The notes under the pieces were generated by a model. The model was not told the origin of the DNA. It saw only the letters and a list, made by a program, of their open reading frames with translations, and made no database searches. Of a stretch of 60,796 nucleotides of DNA, positions 42,245 to 51,147 are shown piece after piece. The translations under genes were made by a program, and so were the position numbers. This DNA comes from Phycisphaerales bacterium (GTDB taxonomy: Bacteria > Planctomycetota > Phycisphaerae > Phycisphaerales > SM1A02), in contig JAKVBU010000019.1 in NCBI GenBank assembly GCA_022446885.1, positions 1-60,796 on the forward strand, read 5' to 3'. The first letter of the stretch is position 1. Each line of letters begins with the position of its first letter.

Positions 42245-43296
42245 GGTGTCACCTCTTCGTCAGCGGCCACACTCGTCAGGGCTCGCTGGAGCAGGGCGTA
42301 ATCGGGTGTCTTGGCCCGCACGCCTTCAGGCAATTGTGCCAGCAGACTCGGCGCCCAAGCCAGCCCCCTGGCGGTTGCAGCAGAGCGGGGGAAGCGGCGC
42401 ACCAGCGCCCGCAGCGTGACCTCTGCTGCGATGGGGTCTCCGGTTCGCTCGTACCACTGTGCCGTCGTGAGCAATTTGACGGCCTCAGACTCTTCAACCC
42501 GAGTGATCAAGGCGGCAGCCCCGATCTTCTCGGCCTCTACCGGGCGAATCGCCTGCAATTGCTGCAACTCAGCCTTCGCCTCCAGCAGGCCTACGATGTC
42601 GAAGCGGGGGCCCTTGAACGCGGCGATGTTGGCGTAGATCAAACGCCTGCGTGCCAGTTCGCGGTGGGGGGACCTTGGGTACTTCTCAATGAAGATGGCG
42701 TACGCCTCGGCTGCCAGTTCCATGCGTCGCTGTCGAAAGTACAGGTCGCCGAGGCTCAAGGCCGCCTGTTCGGCCAATTGGCTGCCAGGCATGCGTTCCT
42801 GAATGCGAATGAGCAGTTCTTCGGCTTCATCCACCGCGGAGGCGATCCGAAGCCCCAGCCACTTGCGGCGGGTGCCGTGGGCAAACTTCACCGCGATTTC
42901 GTACTCACGCTCCAAGGCGATGGCAAATTCCGGGCTGCCGGGATACCTGCGAGCGATGTACTCATAGTCGTAGAGCGACTCATAGAGGTCGCCCATGGCC
43001 ACCAGGGCATCGGCCTTGATCAGGTAGGCCCCGGCCAATTCTGGGGCCGCTGGATAGCGTTTGATCCATCGAAGGGCGAGGTTGTAGGCCCGCTCTGGCC
43101 GCCCCTCGGCCAGAAGTTTCCTCGCCACAGCGAGTTGCGCTCCAATCGAGGAGGGATCTGGTGCGTGGGTCAGCGACCACTCATCATCTGGCCCCAGTTC
43201 ATAGATGTCCTGTGCCCCAATTGGGCCTGAGAGGCACGCAATGGCCGCACATGCCGCGAACAGGTGCCTGCAGGGGTGGTTGAGCATGTATCGCAT
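42241..43296 (-). CDS. BamD-like TPR protein
   Basis: A 351-residue exported protein (signal ending near SGPIGAQD) with TPR helices: YNLALRWIKRYP, YESLYDYEYIARRYPGSPEFAIAL, ALSLGDLYFRQRRMELAAEAY and IFIEKYPRSPHRELARRRLIYANIA, as in BamD/YfiO, which assists beta-barrel assembly in the outer membrane. It is longer than BamD, with an extra TPR-like C-terminal third. AGGAG lies 5 nt before ATG. Its stop overlaps the lptE-like start, so these outer-membrane genes are coupled. Confidence 0.78.
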   Translation of the reverse strand: MRYMLNHPCRHLFAACAAIACLSGPIGAQDIYELGPDDEWSLTHAPDPSSIGAQLAVARKLLAEGRPERAYNLALRWIKRYPAAPELAGAYLIKADALVAMGDLYESLYDYEYIARRYPGSPEFAIALEREYEIAVKFAHGTRRKWLGLRIASAVDEAEELLIRIQERMPGSQLAEQAALSLGDLYFRQRRMELAAEAYAIFIEKYPRSPHRELARRRLIYANIAAFKGPRFDIVGLLEAKAELQQLQAIRPVEAEKIGAAALITRVEESEAVKLLTTAQWYERTGDPIAAEVTLRALVRRFPRSAATARGLAWAPSLLAQLPEGVRAKTPDYALLQRALTSVAADEEVTP

Positions 43297-43607
43297 GGTA
43301 CTCCTGCGCGTGTGTTCCGATAACTGGTGCCGATACAGGGGTTGGAGTTTCTACCCGCTGCCGGTCGAGCACCCCAGAGGTCACGGGTGCATTTGTACCA
43401 CGGACCCCCGTTCGGAGTGAGCGGGTACAGAGGAGTGCCCTGTTCGCCGCGCACCAATCGAGGACCTCGATGCGGGTTGTGCGGGTCATGCGGAATCGAG
43501 TTGGCGTGTGTCACGCAAGCAGCGTGAAAGCACACATCGATCGGTGGATTGAATCGCATGATCCTCATCCCGATCTCGTCGCAGGTCCGATCATCCATCC
43601 CGCCAAC
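43297..43607. other. Intergenic stretch with no gene recognised
   Basis: About 310 nt between the divergent BamD-like and sigma-factor genes. Frames here lack coding character. A short inverted repeat TCACGC/GCGTGA lies near 43510-43527. I see no RNA gene. Confidence 0.4.
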
Positions 43608-43636
43608 GTGACGCACGACTGATCTTGTGCTATGTT
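43608..43636 (+). promoter_or_regulatory. Promoter of the sigma-28-type gene (GTGACG-17-TATGTT)
   Basis: GTGACG (43608-43613), a 17-nt spacer and TGC-TATGTT (43631-43636) resemble a sigma-70 promoter with an extended -10. CTATGTTCG recurs before the Cys-rich secreted gene at 59035-59043. The leader to the ATG is ~110 nt, much longer than usual here. Confidence 0.5.
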
Positions 43637-43688
43637 CGAGTCGTCGCACGTTCGAAAGAAGCGTCCAAGGATGGGCACAGGTGCGACA

Positions 43689-43723
43689 AACCGGTACCGG
43701 CACGCAAGCGTGCACAACCGGTT
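43689..43723 (+). promoter_or_regulatory. Structured leader hairpin before the sigma factor
   Basis: Outer arms AACCGGT (43689-43695) and ACCGGTT (43717-43723) pair perfectly; inner arms GCACG (43700-43704) and CGTGC (43709-43713) close a CAAG loop. The structure lies between promoter and RBS (AAGGAG, 43741-43746), so it could tune translation or stability. Confidence 0.4.
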
Positions 43724-43753
43724 CATTCGGCGAGAAGGTCAAGGAGCGGACCA

Positions 43754-44638
43754 ATGCCGACCAGTACGACAACGGCGCCTGAGATGATTCAGGCGGAAGC
43801 ACCGAAACCTGCAACCGGCCCTGTGATGGCTGCGCCTCCACAGCGGGCCCCACGCCGAAACGGCATCGAGGACACCCTCGACGGGCGTCCGATCGGCGAT
43901 GTGTGGCGTGAGTATCGCGACGCACCCACCGAGGTCATGCGCAACAAACTGGTGGAGCACTATCTCCCGCTCGTGCGTAGTGTGGCCGAGCGTCTGCACA
44001 GCCGTCTGCCCAATGAGGTCGATGTTGACGATCTGAGTTCGTCAGGCCTGTTCGGCCTGCTGGATGCGATCGCCGCCTATGACCCCGAACGGGGGGTTCG
44101 GTTCGAGACCTACTGCACGCAGCGTGTACGAGGTGCCATCTTCGACGAGCTGCGGGCCATGGACTGGGTGCCTCGGCTGGTGCGATCGCGAACCTCAAAG
44201 GTTGATCGCTGCCGCAAGGAACTCGAGATGGAACTCGGTCGGGCCGCTACCGACGATGAAATCTCGGCCCGCCTGGGCGTAGATGACGCCGAATACAAGA
44301 AGATCACCCGTGATGCGAAGCCGGTGGGCGTGGTGTCGATGAACCGCCGCTGGTCCAGCGATGGCGACGGCCGCGAAGGCCGCGAGGTGGATGTCGTCCG
44401 CGATACCCGCCAGGTCAATCCGGTGATGAAACTGCAGCGTGATGACCTCAAGCATCTGCTCACCAAGGGGCTCTCACGGGCCGAGCGTTTGATCATCGTC
44501 CTCTACTACTACGAGGAGATGACGATGAAGGAGATCGGCGTCACGCTTGACCTGAGCGAGTCCCGCGTCTCGCAGATGCACTCATCCGTGCTCGCGCGAC
44601 TCAAGGCGCAGATGCAGCATCGGACCAAGGACGTCTGA
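43754..44638 (+). CDS. FliA/WhiG-type alternative sigma factor
   Basis: About 294 residues. Region 2 (LVRSVAERLHSRLPNEVDVDDLSSSGLFGLLDAI, YDPERGVRFETYCTQRVRGAIFDELR), region 3 (RCRKELEMELGRAATDDEISARLG) and region 4 (LSRAERLIIVLYYYEEMTMKEIG, LSESRVSQMHSSVLARLK) match the sigma-28 group, which directs flagellar or development genes. ATG at 43754 follows AAGGAG by 7 nt and is preferred over the ATG at 43625, which lies upstream of the TATGTT -10 box. No flagellar or anti-sigma gene lies nearby. A clean terminator ends the unit. Confidence 0.92.
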   Translation: MPTSTTTAPEMIQAEAPKPATGPVMAAPPQRAPRRNGIEDTLDGRPIGDVWREYRDAPTEVMRNKLVEHYLPLVRSVAERLHSRLPNEVDVDDLSSSGLFGLLDAIAAYDPERGVRFETYCTQRVRGAIFDELRAMDWVPRLVRSRTSKVDRCRKELEMELGRAATDDEISARLGVDDAEYKKITRDAKPVGVVSMNRRWSSDGDGREGREVDVVRDTRQVNPVMKLQRDDLKHLLTKGLSRAERLIIVLYYYEEMTMKEIGVTLDLSESRVSQMHSSVLARLKAQMQHRTKDV

Positions 44639-44673
44639 TCGCTCCCGGCAACGCCCAAACATGATCATTGACG

Positions 44674-44706
44674 CAGAGGCCGCTCCTACGAGCGGCCTCT
44701 GTGTTT
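44674..44706 (+). terminator. Rho-independent terminator after the sigma factor
   Basis: A perfect 12-bp stem (44674-44685 with 44690-44701), loop CTAC, followed by TGTTT. It lies 36 nt beyond the stop. Confidence 0.85.
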
Positions 44707-44751
44707 ACTGTGAGATGGCGTTGTTTGATGATCGACCTCGATCGACAGCAC

Positions 44752-45402
44752 TCAGCCTACGGGCAATTGGCAGTCGAAGGCTGCAGTGGTCTTGGCCCGC
44801 ACCTCATCAATTGAGACATCCGGCGCCAGTTCCACCAGATCAAATCGGCCGCTGTCGGCATTGCGCTCAAACACACCCAGGTCGGTCACGATCATGTCTA
44901 CGCACGTCTGACCTGTCAGCGGAAGCGTGCATGCAGGAATGAACTTGGGTGCGCCCTTGCGATTGCAGTGGTCCATCATGACCACCACCCGACGCACACC
45001 AGCGACGAGATCCATCGCCCCGCCCATACCCTTGACCAGTTTGCCGGGGATCATCCAATTAGCGATGTCGCCACGCTCAGACACCTCCATGGCACCCAGA
45101 ATGGCAAGATTGATGTGCCCACCCCGGATCATGGCAAATGACTCGTGGCTGGAGAAGAAGGCCGCCCCCTCAACCGCCGTCACGGTCTGTTTGCCGGCAT
45201 TGATGAGATCCGCATCCACGGCATCCTCAGTGGGGAAGGGCCCCATGCCCAGCAGCCCATTTTCCGACTGCAGCCAAACCTGCATGCCCTCGGGCACGTG
45301 ATTCGCCACCAGCGTGGGCATACCGATACCGAGATTGACATAGAAGCCATCCTGCAATTCAGCAGAGGCTCGCTGGGCGATCTGATCGCGTGTCCAAGGC
45401 AT
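44752..45402 (-). CDS. scoB: 3-oxoacid (succinyl-type) CoA-transferase subunit B
   Basis: About 216 residues. [36 protein letters not shown] with the catalytic Glu of [27 protein letters not shown] and [15 protein letters not shown] are the B-subunit hallmarks. It moves CoA between succinyl-CoA and acetoacetate or similar acids. ATG at 45402 ([11 protein letters not shown]) follows a TATCCT box by 7 nt; the longer frame upstream is Cys/Arg-rich nonsense. The A subunit, normally adjacent, is not in the window. The gene is divergent from the aldehyde dehydrogenase. Confidence 0.93.
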   Translation of the reverse strand: MPWTRDQIAQRASAELQDGFYVNLGIGMPTLVANHVPEGMQVWLQSENGLLGMGPFPTEDAVDADLINAGKQTVTAVEGAAFFSSHESFAMIRGGHINLAILGAMEVSERGDIANWMIPGKLVKGMGGAMDLVAGVRRVVVMMDHCNRKGAPKFIPACTLPLTGQTCVDMIVTDLGVFERNADSGRFDLVELAPDVSIDEVRAKTTAAFDCQLPVG

Positions 45403-45409
45403 GCGGGCA

Positions 45410-45473
45410 AGGATACCCGGCAGCCCGGTGAATCGGCACAGCCCGCATCGTCGGGCTCTACAAGCTCTACAAT
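45410..45473. promoter_or_regulatory. Divergent -10-like boxes TATCCT (-) and TACAAT (+)
   Basis: TATCCT on the minus strand (45410-45415) is 7 nt from the CoA-transferase ATG; TACAAT on the plus strand (45468-45473) is 9 nt from the dehydrogenase ATG. Both spacings suggest leaderless messages. Confidence 0.45.
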
Positions 45474-45482
45474 GCTCGGTCC

Positions 45483-47039
45483 ATGACACTACTCACCACA
45501 CCGATCCAGACCCTCTGTGCCCACGATCTCCTGCTGGAGGACACAAGTGCCCGCGATGGCGTTTGTGTTTCGACCAACCCCGCAACCGGCGAGGTGCTCG
45601 GGGCCGTGCGACTGCAGACACGCGAAGAATACGAAGCCGTCATCGAACGAGCCGCCATCGTGCAACGGCACTGGCGCATGCTGCCTGCGCCCAAGCGGGG
45701 TGAGTTGGTTCGTCGTATCGGAAACGCCTTCCGCGAACACGAGGAAGACCTCGGTCGTCTGGTGACACTCGAAATGGGCAAGATTCTGCCCGAGGGCATC
45801 GGGGAAGTGGTCGAGTGCATCGATATCGCTGACTTCGCCGTGGGTCTGTCGCGGCAGCTCTACGGCCTGACCATGCACTCGGAGCGACCCACGCACCGCA
45901 TGTATGAGCAGTGGCACCCGCTGGGCACGATCGGCATCATCACAGCCTTCAACTTCCCCGTGGCCGTGTGGGCATGGAACGCCATGATCGCCGCCGTCTG
46001 CGGCGACGCGATGGTGTGGAAGCCCAGCCTCGTCACGCCACTGTGTGCGCTGGCGATGAACAACATCGCCCGAGATGTGATGCGTGATCAGGACATCTTC
46101 ACACCCGAACTGCCCGAGGGCTGCTCACCAGAAGACATCTTCGGCCTCATCATCGGCACCGACGACGAGATCGGCGAGACAATGATCGCCGATCGCCGAC
46201 TGCCCCTGATCAGTGCCACTGGCTCGTGCCGCATGGGACGGCACGTGGGCACCGTGGTCGCCTCCAGGCTGGGCAAGTGCCTGCTGGAGCTTGGCGGCAA
46301 CAACGCCATCATCGTCGGCCCAACGGCCGACATCGATCTGGTTGTTCGTGGCACGCTCTTTGGCGCCGTGGGCACGGCCGGCCAGCGCTGCACGACGACA
46401 CGTCGCATGTTCTGCCACTCGTCGGTGGTCGATGCCATCACCGATGGTCTGGTGAAGGCCTATGGCAGCGTGCCGATCGGTGATCCGCTTGAGGCCTCGA
46501 CGCTGGTTGGCCCGCTCATCGATCAGCGGAGCGTGGATGCCATGCGAGCAGCCATCGAACAGGCCGCTGACGAAGGCTGCCAGGTGCTCTGCGGCGGCGT
46601 CGAGGGCATCGACGCCTTCGCCGACAACCCGGGCAATTTCGTCACACCCACCATCATTCGCGTTCCCAAGGGTTCGACGCCGTCTATCACGAAGGAAGAG
46701 ACGTTCGCGCCGGTGCTCTACATCTTCGAATACGACGATCTGGAATCGGCCATCGCCGCCCAGAACGACGTCGATCAGGGCCTCTCCAGCGCCATCTTCA
46801 CCGACAGTGTGCGTGAGGCCGAGCGCTTCCTGTCACACGACGGCAGCGACTGCGGCATCGCAAATGTGAACATCGGCACCAGCGGCGCCGAGATCGGCGG
46901 TGCTTTCGGTGGTGAGAAAGACACGGGTGGTGGTCGAGAGTCGGGCTCAGACGCCTGGAAGCAGTACATGCGCAGGCAAACCTGCACCATCAACTGGGGC
47001 GACGACCTGCCCCTGGCCCAAGGCATCGAGTTCGGTTGA
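45483..47039 (+). CDS. Aldehyde dehydrogenase, ALDH7-like (aminoadipate semialdehyde type)
   Basis: A 518-residue NAD(P)-dependent dehydrogenase. [41 protein letters not shown] with the general base E, and the nucleophile Cys in [14 protein letters not shown] are seen; the last is characteristic of ALDH7 (antiquitin), which oxidises 2-aminoadipate-6-semialdehyde in lysine breakdown. The substrate is inferred from family only. It is divergent from the CoA-transferase B gene, so both may serve amino-acid or ketoacid breakdown. Confidence 0.9.
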   Translation: MTLLTTPIQTLCAHDLLLEDTSARDGVCVSTNPATGEVLGAVRLQTREEYEAVIERAAIVQRHWRMLPAPKRGELVRRIGNAFREHEEDLGRLVTLEMGKILPEGIGEVVECIDIADFAVGLSRQLYGLTMHSERPTHRMYEQWHPLGTIGIITAFNFPVAVWAWNAMIAAVCGDAMVWKPSLVTPLCALAMNNIARDVMRDQDIFTPELPEGCSPEDIFGLIIGTDDEIGETMIADRRLPLISATGSCRMGRHVGTVVASRLGKCLLELGGNNAIIVGPTADIDLVVRGTLFGAVGTAGQRCTTTRRMFCHSSVVDAITDGLVKAYGSVPIGDPLEASTLVGPLIDQRSVDAMRAAIEQAADEGCQVLCGGVEGIDAFADNPGNFVTPTIIRVPKGSTPSITKEETFAPVLYIFEYDDLESAIAAQNDVDQGLSSAIFTDSVREAERFLSHDGSDCGIANVNIGTSGAEIGGAFGGEKDTGGGRESGSDAWKQYMRRQTCTINWGDDLPLAQGIEFG

Positions 47040-47093
47040 TGCGGGCCGGCAGTTGATACCCCCAACCGCTCGAAGATTGCATGGGACCGAGTT

Positions 47094-47738
47094 GTGAGCG
47101 GTGTACACCCCATCGTGCTGCGCCGACCGGCACTGGTGCAGGTGACGGACACCCCGTGGCAGCCTGAGGGCCACCTCATCGAGGCCGCATCACGCCGATG
47201 GGACCTCATGTGCGCAGCCAACGAACACCTGTTCGACGGCACACTGCTTCAAGTGACGGGTGTCCATCGAAATGGCTACGCAGGTGCGGTCATTCACGCA
47301 CGGCCCTGCGCCTTTCGCTGGTATGCCGTGCAGGCCGACGGGCCCGACTGCGGTTGTCGGCCATTGGGTGTGAAGGGGCTTGTGCGGCGAGGCGACACCA
47401 TGCTCATGGGCCGCCGCGCGAACTGGACCACCTTTCACGGAGGGCTGTGGGAGTTCGCACCATCAGGCGGCGTAGAGCCGGGCCAGTCGCCCGAACAGGC
47501 GATCGCACGGGAGTTGCAAGAGGAGACGGGGCTTACAAGCGTGCACCCACCGAGGGCTCGAGCCGTGCTCTTTGACGACACCGCCATGTCGTGGGAAGTG
47601 CTGATGGAATTGTCGGTTGACGAGGCCTTTCAGGTGCGACAAGGCGAGGAGTACACCCAGCTTCGTTGGTGCGCAGCAAACGACCTGCCCGGGCCGATGA
47701 CGCCGGTGGCTCGTCAGATGGTGATGCTGGCTGGATGA
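47094..47738 (+). CDS. Nudix hydrolase
   Basis: A 214-residue protein starting at GTG. The Nudix box GGVEPGQSPEQAIARELQEE with TGL fits GX5EX7REUXEEXGU, the Mg-binding site for hydrolysis of nucleoside-diphosphate-X bonds. The ~90 residues before it (SRRWDLMCAANEHLFDG) form an extra N-terminal part seen in larger Nudix proteins. The substrate is unknown. It follows the dehydrogenase by 54 nt. Confidence 0.88.
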   Translation: MSGVHPIVLRRPALVQVTDTPWQPEGHLIEAASRRWDLMCAANEHLFDGTLLQVTGVHRNGYAGAVIHARPCAFRWYAVQADGPDCGCRPLGVKGLVRRGDTMLMGRRANWTTFHGGLWEFAPSGGVEPGQSPEQAIARELQEETGLTSVHPPRARAVLFDDTAMSWEVLMELSVDEAFQVRQGEEYTQLRWCAANDLPGPMTPVARQMVMLAG

Positions 47739-47805
47739 GCGATCCCTGGATGATCACCAGCCCAGTTGAGGCGCCAGGATCAGGCGGCAACCTGAGGCGG
47801 AGGCC

Positions 47806-48120
47806 TCAGCGGGCTTCGAGGTATCGCTCGACACTCTTGAGATCGCCCATGATCTGGGGCGTGACCCGAATGGAGAACTCGGCACCGGGCACGCAACGAA
47901 CAACCTTGGTCGCACGGGCGCGATTCACCCAAGGGCGACCAGCGCGGATGTACTTGACGTTGTCCTTGAGGGCACGCTGCCGGGCAACCTTCTGACGGGC
48001 TCGCTGAGCGTCGGTGTGCATGCCCATCAGACGCTCGATGGTTTTCACCGGGGCGCTACGGGTGGGCATCGTCGCTACGACGAAGGTCATGTCGGTGTTG
48101 GGCGTGATCTGAGCGGCCAT
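47806..48120 (-). CDS. Conserved-looking small basic protein, unknown
   Basis: A 104-residue protein with a basic middle (AQRARQKVARQRALKDNVKY, GRPWVNRARATKVVRC) and a beta-like end (SIRVTPQIMGDLKSVERYLE). No family is recognised; the charge suggests nucleic-acid or ribosome contact. AAAGGA lies about 8 nt before ATG. A 7-bp hairpin (47792-47809) overlaps its stop. Confidence 0.65.
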   Translation of the reverse strand: MAAQITPNTDMTFVVATMPTRSAPVKTIERLMGMHTDAQRARQKVARQRALKDNVKYIRAGRPWVNRARATKVVRCVPGAEFSIRVTPQIMGDLKSVERYLEAR

Positions 48121-48222
48121 CGCGAGGTCCTTTCGGCAACGCCCGAGCGATCGGGCGAGCCGGGCAGTGTAGCAGAATCCCCCCTTTATCCCAGCGCCCT
48201 CTTGATTGCGGCGTACAGAGGC

Positions 48223-49932
48223 CTATTCGCTGCCTGCGACCCGGTCGATTTCCTCAAAGGGGGTCTCACCTTGGGCCACGAGCTCGAATCCGAACTCCTC
48301 CAGCGTCGTAAACAGCCCCGCGCGGGCCAGATCGCGGATGGCCCCGATCGTGGGCCCCTTCATGATGACATCACGGATGGCATCTGTGACTTCCAGCAAC
48401 TCGTACAGCCCTCTGCGGCCCACAAAGCCCGTCTTGAGGCAGCGGGGGCAGCCCACCGGTACCTGCACCCGCTTGAGGCCCCGCACCTGGTCTCCCATTC
48501 GCATGGACTGGTTCGGGCTCGGGGCGACGGCCTTGCGGCAGGTGGTGCACAGCAGCCGCACCAGCCGCTGGGCGATGACCAGATTGAGGGCGTTGGCGAC
48601 GAGTGGGGGGTCGATACCCAGATCCAGCAGCCGGAAAATGGCGCCGATGCTGTCCTTGGCATGTACCGTCGAATAGACCAGATGGCCGGTCATTGACGCC
48701 TGCATGGCGACCGTGGCCGTCTCGGTATCGCGAATCTCACCGACGAAGATCACGTCAGGGTCTTGCCGCAGCACACTGCGAAGAATGCTGTGGAAGGAGT
48801 TGCCCTGCTGGGCGTCTACGGGAATCTGGGTGGCCCCCTCCAGGTAGTACTCAACCGGGTCCTCGATGGTGATAGCGTTGCGTTGTTCAACGTTGATCTC
48901 GCGCAGGCAAGAGTAGAGCGTGGTGGTCTTGCCAGAACCGGTGGGGCCACAGGCCAGCAGCAGACCGGCATCGCGGGTAGCGATGGTGCGGATCTTCTCG
49001 TACATCCAGGGCACCAGCCCCAATTCATGCAGGCGGCTGGGGCTGTTGGACGCATCGAGAATGCGCACCACCAACTTCTGACCATGCACACTGGGTGTGA
49101 GGCTCACGCGGAAATCCACACGCTTTCCTCGGGCTGTGAGGGCGAAGTGCCCATCTTGCACCTGGTTCTTCTGCGATGTCTCCAACTGGCAGAGCACTTT
49201 GACTATGCCCAGCAGTCGCTGGTGCAGCCTCGAGGGAAGGTGGGCCGCGGTGACCATTGTGCCATCGACACGCAGCCGAATGACGGCGTCATCAACACGG
49301 GCCTCCACGTGGATGTCAGTGGCCCGGGCCCGCAACGCCGAGTAGATCAACCGCCTGAACAGCCGCGTACTCTCACCTGCCTCAGCATCGCTCTCATCGG
49401 CCTCACGGGCTTCATGCACCACGATGCCCCGGGCATCGAGAATGTCCATGTCCCGTTCCTTGAAGCCTCGATCCACCCCGTTATCGATGATCTCCTGAAG
49501 CCGCTTCTCCCAGCGGGCCCGTGCGTCGTTCTCGCCGGCGATTTCGTTCAGATCGATGTCGATCGTGCCCACGTCCACGGGGAAGAGGTCATCCAGATCG
49601 GGTTCGCCACTGTCGCCCTCGCTGTCGCGCGGTGCATGGGCTGCTTCGGGATCGATGAATCTGATTTCGGCTCGCCCGATCTGAATCACGTCACCGTTTG
49701 AAAGCTGCTCGGGCCGCTTGAGCGCTTCGTCATTCAGTTGGGTGCCGTTGCGCGATTTGAGATCACGAACACACCAGCGCTCATCGATCACCTCGACGCG
49801 ACAGTGCTCACGGCTCGCTCTGGAGTCAGGCAGCACGAGCGTGTTGTCGGGCCCCCTACCAATAGTGACGGGTTTCCCGGATAGTTCGAGCCGCTTCTGG
49901 CCCTGCTTGGTTCTGATTTCAAGAGCAGGCAT
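48223..49932 (-). CDS. FHA-domain fusion to GspE/PilB-type secretion ATPase
   Basis: A 569-residue protein. Residues ~1-95 form an FHA domain (VTIGRGPDN, S40-R41-xx... with REHC, SRNGTQLN), which binds phosphothreonine. An acidic linker is followed by the GspE/PilB core: ATDIHVEARVDDAVIRLRVDG, Walker A GPTGSGKTTTLYS, the Asp box TIEDPVEYYLEGATQ, Walker B PDVIFVGEIRDTETA and STVHAKDSIGAI, and a zinc-type C-x-x-C pair (LCTTC, GCPRC). It would power a type II secretion or type IV pilus machine. The usual N-terminal GspE domain is replaced by FHA, suggesting control by Ser/Thr kinases. Confidence 0.93.
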   Translation of the reverse strand: MPALEIRTKQGQKRLELSGKPVTIGRGPDNTLVLPDSRASREHCRVEVIDERWCVRDLKSRNGTQLNDEALKRPEQLSNGDVIQIGRAEIRFIDPEAAHAPRDSEGDSGEPDLDDLFPVDVGTIDIDLNEIAGENDARARWEKRLQEIIDNGVDRGFKERDMDILDARGIVVHEAREADESDAEAGESTRLFRRLIYSALRARATDIHVEARVDDAVIRLRVDGTMVTAAHLPSRLHQRLLGIVKVLCQLETSQKNQVQDGHFALTARGKRVDFRVSLTPSVHGQKLVVRILDASNSPSRLHELGLVPWMYEKIRTIATRDAGLLLACGPTGSGKTTTLYSCLREINVEQRNAITIEDPVEYYLEGATQIPVDAQQGNSFHSILRSVLRQDPDVIFVGEIRDTETATVAMQASMTGHLVYSTVHAKDSIGAIFRLLDLGIDPPLVANALNLVIAQRLVRLLCTTCRKAVAPSPNQSMRMGDQVRGLKRVQVPVGCPRCLKTGFVGRRGLYELLEVTDAIRDVIMKGPTIGAIRDLARAGLFTTLEEFGFELVAQGETPFEEIDRVAGSE

Positions 49933-50001
49933 GTGCGTGACCGACCGTCCATGTTAGCCGAGGCATTGGACACTGGCCGAGGAAGCGGGTTGAATAGGCA
50001 C

Positions 50002-51072
50002 ATGGACTCAATGGCGGCAACTGGGGTGATTCTGGCTCAACTCCTGATGGGCGTGCATGCCTTCGCGGCGGACATCGCCGTTCCAGGTGATGCCCCCACC
50101 ATTCAACAGGCGATCACACAGGCCTCGCCCGGCGATCGAGTGCTGGTAGGTCCAGGTCAGTGGGTTGGTTCAATCGACTTCGGCGGCAAGCCGCTGACTG
50201 TGGAGTCAACCCACGGTCCTGACCGCACGGTGCTCGATGGCGATGGGGGTGGTTCAGTCGTGCTGATGATGTCGGGTGAGGGGCCGCGGTCAATTCTGCG
50301 GGGCTTCCGGATCACCGGCGGGCAGGGGAGCCCAATGGTGCACGACCAGCACTCGACCGTAGGCGGGGGCATTCTGGTGCTGGGCGGCGCCCCGACGATT
50401 GACGGGTGCGTCATCGCTGGCAATGGGGCGTCCTATCGCGGTGGCGGCGTGTTCGCAGCTCGCTCGGCGCTGCAGTTGGTCAATTGCACAATCACAGGGA
50501 ATGAAGCTGAAAAAGGGGGCGGTGTCTACTTGTACGGCGGCACACCATCCATCACAGGTGGAACGGTGAGCTTCAATGAGGCCAGATATGGCGGAGGCGG
50601 TGTCTTTGTTGACCGGTCCAAACTCGAGGTGGAGGGCGCGCTCTTCGATGAGAACGAGGCTCGCTACGGAGGTGGCGCCATGTTCGTGCTGGACGCCCGA
50701 CCCACGATCAAGGGCTGTCGCTTCCTGAACAACCGCGTCGGGCAGGGCGGCGGCGCCGTGCATCTGGGCTGGGGGGCATCGATGACGTCGATCGACAACG
50801 AGTTCGTGCAGCAGGGAGACGACGTGCTCGGCGGCCACAGTGGCCGCCTGCGGGCCGCCAAGGGGGCCTGTTGCTTCGGCGATCTATGCATCGAGGTGCT
50901 GGAACAGGCCTGCCTCGAGGCAGGAGGGCAGTGGGAAGGGTCGGAGACCGACTGTGTGGGCATTCTCGCTTCCAGATGCCAGGCTCTTCGGCCCGGCGAC
51001 CTCGATCGAAACGACACTGTGGACATTCGTGATCTGGGGCGACTGATGATGATCTGGGGCGATCTCAAGTAG
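50002..51072 (+). CDS. Secreted right-handed parallel beta-helix protein with dockerin-like tail
   Basis: About 356 residues. A signal (TGVILAQLLMGVHAFA) leads to the pectin-lyase-like start AVPGDAPTIQQAITQASPGDRVLVGPG and then repeated coils GGGIL, GGGVFAA, GGGVYLYGG, GGGGVFVD and GGGAMFVLD. A small Cys segment (GACCFGDLCIEVLEQACLEAGG) comes before the tail PGDLDRNDTVDIRDLGRLMM. It may be a surface adhesin or polysaccharide-binding protein; no lyase residues were identified. ATG at 50002 gives a normal signal. Confidence 0.85.
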   Translation: MDSMAATGVILAQLLMGVHAFAADIAVPGDAPTIQQAITQASPGDRVLVGPGQWVGSIDFGGKPLTVESTHGPDRTVLDGDGGGSVVLMMSGEGPRSILRGFRITGGQGSPMVHDQHSTVGGGILVLGGAPTIDGCVIAGNGASYRGGGVFAARSALQLVNCTITGNEAEKGGGVYLYGGTPSITGGTVSFNEARYGGGGVFVDRSKLEVEGALFDENEARYGGGAMFVLDARPTIKGCRFLNNRVGQGGGAVHLGWGASMTSIDNEFVQQGDDVLGGHSGRLRAAKGACCFGDLCIEVLEQACLEAGGQWEGSETDCVGILASRCQALRPGDLDRNDTVDIRDLGRLMMIWGDLK

Positions 51073-51147
51073 ACGGCTCTCAACAGGGGGGCAACGTCTA
51101 CAATTCGCCGGAGGCCGCGCCGGATAGCGGCCATCTGGAGCCAAAGC

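Noticed and set aside
43170-43925. 251-codon minus-strand frame over the bamD-sigma gap
   Set aside because: Crosses the sigma-factor promoter and hairpin; Arg/Cys/Pro-rich without signal or domain.
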